From IMG/VR virus record IMGVR_UViG_3300031841_002095, positions 1-32,964 of that record: a stretch of DNA of 32,964 nt; one strand, 5' to 3'. Under the pieces are notes generated by a model. It worked only from the letters and a program-made list of their open reading frames with translations, was not told where the DNA came from and ran no database searches. A program made the position numbers and the translations under genes. Source of the DNA: a virus. Below are positions 28,622-32,964 of the stretch, in pieces; position 1 is the first letter of the stretch; each line of letters starts with the position of its first letter.

Positions 28622-29844
28622 TATGAGAACGCCTTAGCTGCTGGAAAGCCTCCAAACGGCAACTCAGCAGTAGTGTCTGTGCTGGATTTCCCAGTTGTAC
28701 TAGTATTTGATGCATCTTTTGGTATAAATCCAAATCTCATCTTACATCCATCTAAACTTTTACTACAAGTATCTCCTCTTGACCAGTAAATACCAAAATC
28801 TGGTTTTACATTCTCATTTGGTTTTACAGCTTTCCACATAAGCACTTTGTTATATGTTGGGCTAGAAGATACGTTATCTGTGAATATTACATAATCATTA
28901 TATCTATCATCTGAATATGTAAAATATTCTGTGCCATGTGAATATGTTGTATATGTTCTCACAGGCTTAAACTTACTATTTGATAAACTTATTGTACCTG
29001 GGCTACTAGTAGTTTCTGTAGCCTGCCAATACAACGCATTAGTAACACTTGTTGTTGTTCCGTTTGCATTAAATCTCAATGCAGTTGTATTTGTTTTATA
29101 ATAAGCATCTATTGTAATACTAGCTGGAGTATTACTTGCTGTTAAACTACTAACAACACTTGCTGGAATGATATACTCATCATCTACATTTGTATATACT
29201 GTGTATTCTGTTCCACCATTTTTAATAGGCTTATATTTATTATCTACATTCCAAGTACAGCCACTTTGTGCTTTTTGGTACTCTTCTAAATGGTCACTTG
29301 CTCCCTGATACATAAAGGGACATCTATTTGCTACAATAGAACGACCTGGTAATTGTATTCCACTTAAATCAAAAGGAGAAGCAAGTTCTAAAGTTACTTG
29401 TATCTTAGTTCTTGATTTAATTCTATCTATGTACCATACTTGTCTAGGAAACTCTACTGGTGGACTTGCATCGCCGCTTTCTCCATACAGATATTTCTTA
29501 AGAGTAAGTCTGCGAATTACTTTTAGTCCAACTAAAGAATCATATTCTGTAGTTCCTATTCCACCACTAAATGCTGTAGTTGCATTTGCTATCGAGACAG
29601 TAGGCTTTGGCTGAGCACCATCATTTTTAGTTTCAAAACCGTCTGCTTTCATTGGTATAGCAGTGTAAGTTCTAATAGTACTATTATTAGTAAAGTCTCT
29701 CATCTGAACACTAGTCAAATCAGAGTCTACACCTGACATTACATATATGTAAGCATTTTTAGTATACTCTATTTCAAAAAGTTGTACCAGTTCTGAGCCT
29801 GGGTCTAGCTTTTGTAAATCCTTTATTATAATCTTTTCTGTCAT
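28621..29844 (-). CDS. gpL-like minor tail protein with large insertion
   Basis: A 407-aa protein in the position of lambda gpL (232 aa). Cys175 (NRCPF), Cys196 (SGCTW), Cys360 (DTCSK) and Cys367 (DGCKMRFG) match the gpL cysteine quartet, which in lambda holds an iron-sulfur cluster; the last pair keeps the 7-residue spacing. The family ending LPFGGFP is present at about 394-400. The N-terminal part includes VWYIDRIKSRTK and QVTLELASPFD, also typical. Between the second and third cysteines lie about 160 residues, Thr- and Tyr-rich and beta-like, where lambda has 22. It should sit at the tail tip with J. Start and stop overlap the flanking genes by one base. Confidence 0.85.
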   Translation of the reverse strand: MTEKIIIKDLQKLDPGSELVQLFEIEYTKNAYIYVMSGVDSDLTSVQMRDFTNNSTIRTYTAIPMKADGFETKNDGAQPKPTVSIANATTAFSGGIGTTEYDSLVGLKVIRRLTLKKYLYGESGDASPPVEFPRQVWYIDRIKSRTKIQVTLELASPFDLSGIQLPGRSIVANRCPFMYQGASDHLEEYQKAQSGCTWNVDNKYKPIKNGGTEYTVYTNVDDEYIIPASVVSSLTASNTPASITIDAYYKTNTTALRFNANGTTTSVTNALYWQATETTSSPGTISLSNSKFKPVRTYTTYSHGTEYFTYSDDRYNDYVIFTDNVSSSPTYNKVLMWKAVKPNENVKPDFGIYWSRGDTCSKSLDGCKMRFGFIPKDASNTSTTGKSSTDTTAELPFGGFPAAKAFS

Positions 29845-30221
29845 TATGCTTCGTAAACTCGTCTAGCTGTTGCTTTTAAGTCATAGTAGTCGTCATACTT
29901 CCAAGTTTGATTCCATTTTTCTATAACCACTTTTACTGTTTCTTCATTCCCACTTTCATTAGTATTTGCAAAAGTATAATCAAAAGCTGTTGCTCCTTTT
30001 TTACTTGCAAAGAAGTCTACAATATCATCAATCTCATCTTTAGGTCTATTTACAAAAGAAAGTTCAAAAGATTGCTTAGTATTATTTATACCATTTGCAA
30101 TTCTTTGCTCATATCCATCACCGAACTCTGCTTTAAATATTACAGTTTCGTTTGATTGTGTAAAACCTTTATCTGGTCTTACAACTCCTAATGTTCCACC
30201 TACGTTAAATCCTAATGCCAT
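29844..30221 (-). CDS. gpM-like minor tail protein
   Basis: A 125-aa protein of the phage minor tail protein family that includes lambda gpM. The signature FGDGYEQR at 33-40, GINNTKQSFEL, FFASKKGATAFDYT and the terminal beta segments with VVIEKWNQTWKYDD all fit. It is part of the tail tip complex between tape measure and gpL. AGGAT lies about six bases ahead of the ATG, and four bases separate it from the tape-measure stop. Length is close to that of lambda gpM (109 aa). Confidence 0.9.
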   Translation of the reverse strand: MALGFNVGGTLGVVRPDKGFTQSNETVIFKAEFGDGYEQRIANGINNTKQSFELSFVNRPKDEIDDIVDFFASKKGATAFDYTFANTNESGNEETVKVVIEKWNQTWKYDDYYDLKATARRVYEA

Positions 30222-30225
30222 AATC

Positions 30226-32964
30226 TTATCCTGTTGGGTTTAATATTCCGCCTGGAGCTTGTTCTTTCATAATGGTTGACATTACGGAAGCATTAATTGC
30301 TTCTGCTAGTGCTGAACCACCGTCTGCTGTTACATCTGCATTTGCTCCTGAGCCATCAATATTTACATTTATACTTGTATTGTTTGTTGCGTTTGCACCT
30401 CTTCCTAAATCTACTGGTATACTTCTATTATCTGGTAGTGGCACAACGGCTTCATTTTGTTTTCCTTCTCCAACTAAATATGTTGGTTGAGTTGCTATTC
30501 CACCATCAGCATATCTTGGCATTACACCACCTTTTGCTAGTCCAATGATTCCACCTTTTGCTAATCCGAAGATAGATAAGAATGGTGCAATCATGTTTAA
30601 TCCAGGTATCATACCTATAATAGAGGAAAGTATTCCTCCACCTGCTAGGCCTCCGCCTCCGCCTCCGATTCCTAACATACCCATTATTCCTGATAATGGG
30701 CCACCTGCTGCTCCTGTAGTGCCTTCTGTTCCACCCATTGCTCCACCAATAGCATCTGATATTTTTCCATCCGCACCTGCTCCTGATGCAGTCAATAATT
30801 TCTTCGGGTCGTCAACAATAGCAACAGACATTGGATTATTCGGAGTTCCTAGTACTCCTGCTAAGCCCTTTCCTGCCTTTGCACTTCCAAGTATACGATT
30901 GGCTAAATCTGTACCTTGTATACCACCTGCGGCCATAATGCCTCTTTTTTCAGATAGATTGTCAATTGTTCCTTGAACTCCTGTTCTTGCTGATTCTATT
31001 CCTTTAATTCTATCTGAGTTATCTTTATGTCCATAGCCGAAGAAAGCGTCTCCTTGACCTTGAAGTATTCCGATAGTTTGTGTTAATTGGTTTTGAGTAC
31101 TTTGTGCTTGTTTAAGATAATGATCGACTATTCCTATACCAGCTGACTGTGTGGTTTTATCTGATACACTTTCAGCAACTACTGCAGCTGGGTCTTCTCC
31201 AGATATTACTTTAGCCATATTCTGTACATGCTGACTCATTACACTTGCCATTCCCTCTATGTGTGATGTAAATAATGCTTGTTGTTTGTTTGCTAGTTGT
31301 TCTTCTTCAGTCATGTCCATAATTTGCTGTCCTGGTATTATACCAAGTTGCTGTGCAATATTACCTCTAAGAGCATCGAATCCTTTTTGGAATCCACCAA
31401 CTAGTGGATTTACTATAAATCTCTCAACTCCTATACCCATTAGTTGTTTTTGAATACCATCTTTTATTGCTGCAAATCCTTCAGCACTACCTTTATCTCC
31501 AAGTAGTATATCTGTAAAGTTTGTTTGTGCAAGTTTTTCAAATGTTTCTGTAAATGTTGTTGCTATTTCTCCAACTAAACTTAACTGACTTTGTAAGGCT
31601 AGTATTTGAGCATCCATTATGCCTAATTGGTCTTCTTGCGATTGTGCTAGTAATTGTACTTCTCTACTATTTTCTCCATACTGCGTTTTAATTCGGTCTA
31701 GCATATAGCTTTGTTCTTCATCTAGTGTAGCTCTTTTTGCGGCTAATACTATTAGTTCATTTTCTGTTTTAAATCTTTCATTTATTTTTGTATTAAAGAT
31801 ACCTAGTAAGGTGCTTTCTATTTTTTGTCTATCTCCTAGTCTTTTTGTAATTACCTGCATATCGGCAATTACTTGTAATTCGTCTCTTCTAATTTGAAGG
31901 GCTTTTTTCAATTCACCGACGGTTTTGCTTTCGTTATCTGTAATAGTTTTGCCATAATCTATCATTTTTTCATCTAATAATATTTTTTCCATTATGCTAG
32001 TATTATATTGGCTCATTAGAGATGCTGCTTTATCTAAAGCCTTTAGTTCTTTTTCAAAGAAAGAACCTTCTACTTGTTTAATAAGAGAAGATCTTGAATC
32101 TACTAAACCTTCAGTTATTTCTTTTAATTCTGCAGACACCATACCTAATCTATTTAATTTTACTACTTGTGTTTCTACATCATCTGCATTTGTTTGTAGA
32201 GTTATTGATAACTGTCTAAATAGTGGGTTTATTTCATTTAATTTATTTATATTATCTTGGACTCCCATTGCTAAATTGCCATATTCTGCAGTGTTTACAT
32301 CTTGTTGTTTTTGTAGTAATCTTAGCTGACCCACTAAACCAGCAGTTCCTATTTGTTTTGCATAAATCTCAATCTCTCTTGTTGTACCTTTAAACTTATC
32401 ATCAAGTTCAAAGTTTGCTAAAGTAGTGTAAAACTGTTGAGTAGCCTTGTACATATCTTCCATAACTTTCTTTCTGGCGTCAAGTGCTTTACTATCTTTT
32501 GTTGCTTTTTCATATTTTCTCTGAGCTGATACTTCATCTTCTATAGACTGTAACCTCATTTTATGAGCTTTTTCTGCAAAACCAAAAAACTCTAGTACAC
32601 TTGCAGCCATTCTTTTAAATCCTGCCATAGCTTTTCTAAATCCTAGAATAACACCGTCAAAGTTTTTTATAATTTGTACAATAGAACTAACTACCATTAT
32701 AACTATACCAAGCACACCAGCTGCACCCATCACTTTGCCTAAGAAAGTCATAGTAGCTGCACCTGCTCTAGATATCATTGCAAACATAGTTTGGAAGTGT
32801 CCAGTAAGTGTCATGGTCATAATTTTACCTTTTGCAACATATCTTTGCATATGGAATCCTAGTTTTTGAAAAGTAGTAGCACTACCTGCTTTCATTTTTG
32901 CAAAAGATATTTCCATATCTCTAACTTTCTTAATGTTAGCTCCTTTAAATATACCAGTAGTTAT
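30226..32964 (-). CDS. Tape measure protein, 5' end outside the window
   Basis: C-terminal 912 residues of a tail tape measure protein (lambda gpH type), which sets tail length and is ejected ahead of DNA. The frame stays open to the right edge (16 codons beyond the internal Met at 32916), so the true start is not in view. It has a hydrophobic segment near the visible start (GKVMGAAGVLGIVIMVVSSIV), long charged coiled-coil stretches through the middle, and a Gly-rich hydrophobic region (GGGILSSIIGMIPGLNMIAPF). The C-terminal pattern AKGGVMPRYADGG, then YLVGEGKQNEAVVPLP, is the classic tape-measure terminus. No lysozyme or peptidase motif is seen in the visible part. Confidence 0.9.
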   Translation of the reverse strand: MTTGIFKGANIKKVRDMEISFAKMKAGSATTFQKLGFHMQRYVAKGKIMTMTLTGHFQTMFAMISRAGAATMTFLGKVMGAAGVLGIVIMVVSSIVQIIKNFDGVILGFRKAMAGFKRMAASVLEFFGFAEKAHKMRLQSIEDEVSAQRKYEKATKDSKALDARKKVMEDMYKATQQFYTTLANFELDDKFKGTTREIEIYAKQIGTAGLVGQLRLLQKQQDVNTAEYGNLAMGVQDNINKLNEINPLFRQLSITLQTNADDVETQVVKLNRLGMVSAELKEITEGLVDSRSSLIKQVEGSFFEKELKALDKAASLMSQYNTSIMEKILLDEKMIDYGKTITDNESKTVGELKKALQIRRDELQVIADMQVITKRLGDRQKIESTLLGIFNTKINERFKTENELIVLAAKRATLDEEQSYMLDRIKTQYGENSREVQLLAQSQEDQLGIMDAQILALQSQLSLVGEIATTFTETFEKLAQTNFTDILLGDKGSAEGFAAIKDGIQKQLMGIGVERFIVNPLVGGFQKGFDALRGNIAQQLGIIPGQQIMDMTEEEQLANKQQALFTSHIEGMASVMSQHVQNMAKVISGEDPAAVVAESVSDKTTQSAGIGIVDHYLKQAQSTQNQLTQTIGILQGQGDAFFGYGHKDNSDRIKGIESARTGVQGTIDNLSEKRGIMAAGGIQGTDLANRILGSAKAGKGLAGVLGTPNNPMSVAIVDDPKKLLTASGAGADGKISDAIGGAMGGTEGTTGAAGGPLSGIMGMLGIGGGGGGLAGGGILSSIIGMIPGLNMIAPFLSIFGLAKGGIIGLAKGGVMPRYADGGIATQPTYLVGEGKQNEAVVPLPDNRSIPVDLGRGANATNNTSINVNIDGSGANADVTADGGSALAEAINASVMSTIMKEQAPGGILNPTG

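Noticed and set aside
1-32964. Prophage or host DNA: integrase, repressor, attachment sites, tRNA genes
   Set aside because: None of these was found. All genes fit a lytic-type phage module set, although lysogeny genes could lie outside the window.

Overview
This window is a segment of an AT-rich tailed double-stranded DNA virus genome with a long-tailed (siphovirus-type) lambda-like tail module. Genes are packed end to end, with many 1-base (TAATG) or 4-base (ATGA) stop/start overlaps. There are no tRNA or rRNA genes and no bacterial housekeeping genes. Several short proteins and fibre domains look like those of marine phages (cyanophages, pelagiphages and metagenomic relatives), so an aquatic bacterial host is likely, but the host cannot be fixed from this sequence.

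Layout. Bases 1-8179 (+ strand) are a DNA-metabolism and nucleotide module. In order it holds the 3' part of an SbcD/gp47-like nuclease, an SbcC/gp46-like ATPase, a glutaredoxin, a PD-(D/E)XK nuclease, a FEN/T4 RNase H-like exonuclease, both class Ia ribonucleotide reductase subunits, a small conserved protein, a GT-A glycosyltransferase and a GT29 (sialyltransferase-family) enzyme. Bases 8162-32964 (- strand) are the tail module. Read in its own direction it is tape measure (cut by the right edge), gpM, gpL, a JAMM-only gpK, gpI, a 2676-aa J-like tip protein and an unknown 150-aa protein. Next come a consensus sigma70 promoter and a run of fibre and appendage proteins, including decapeptide-repeat and threonine-repeat giants. 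A 58-aa coiled-coil protein, a possible GT-B-like enzyme and an unknown protein end the module. The two modules converge and overlap by 18 bases near 8.17 kb, where a hairpin plus T-run could stop + strand transcription.

How it works together. Gp46/gp47 and the two other nucleases would process host and phage DNA and recombination ends. The reductase, with glutaredoxin as likely electron donor, makes deoxynucleotides. The tail module builds a flexible tail whose tip carries many putative receptor-binding parts. Glycan enzymes sit at the ends of both modules and may modify phage or host surface structures.

Most notable are: a complete mini-intein (Hint) domain at the extreme C-terminus of J with only six residues after it; a roughly 1000-aa Thr/Asn/Ser-repeat fibre with long in-frame direct repeats; a large insertion between the cysteine pairs of the gpL-like protein; and a promoter interleaved with an inverted repeat ahead of the fibre genes.
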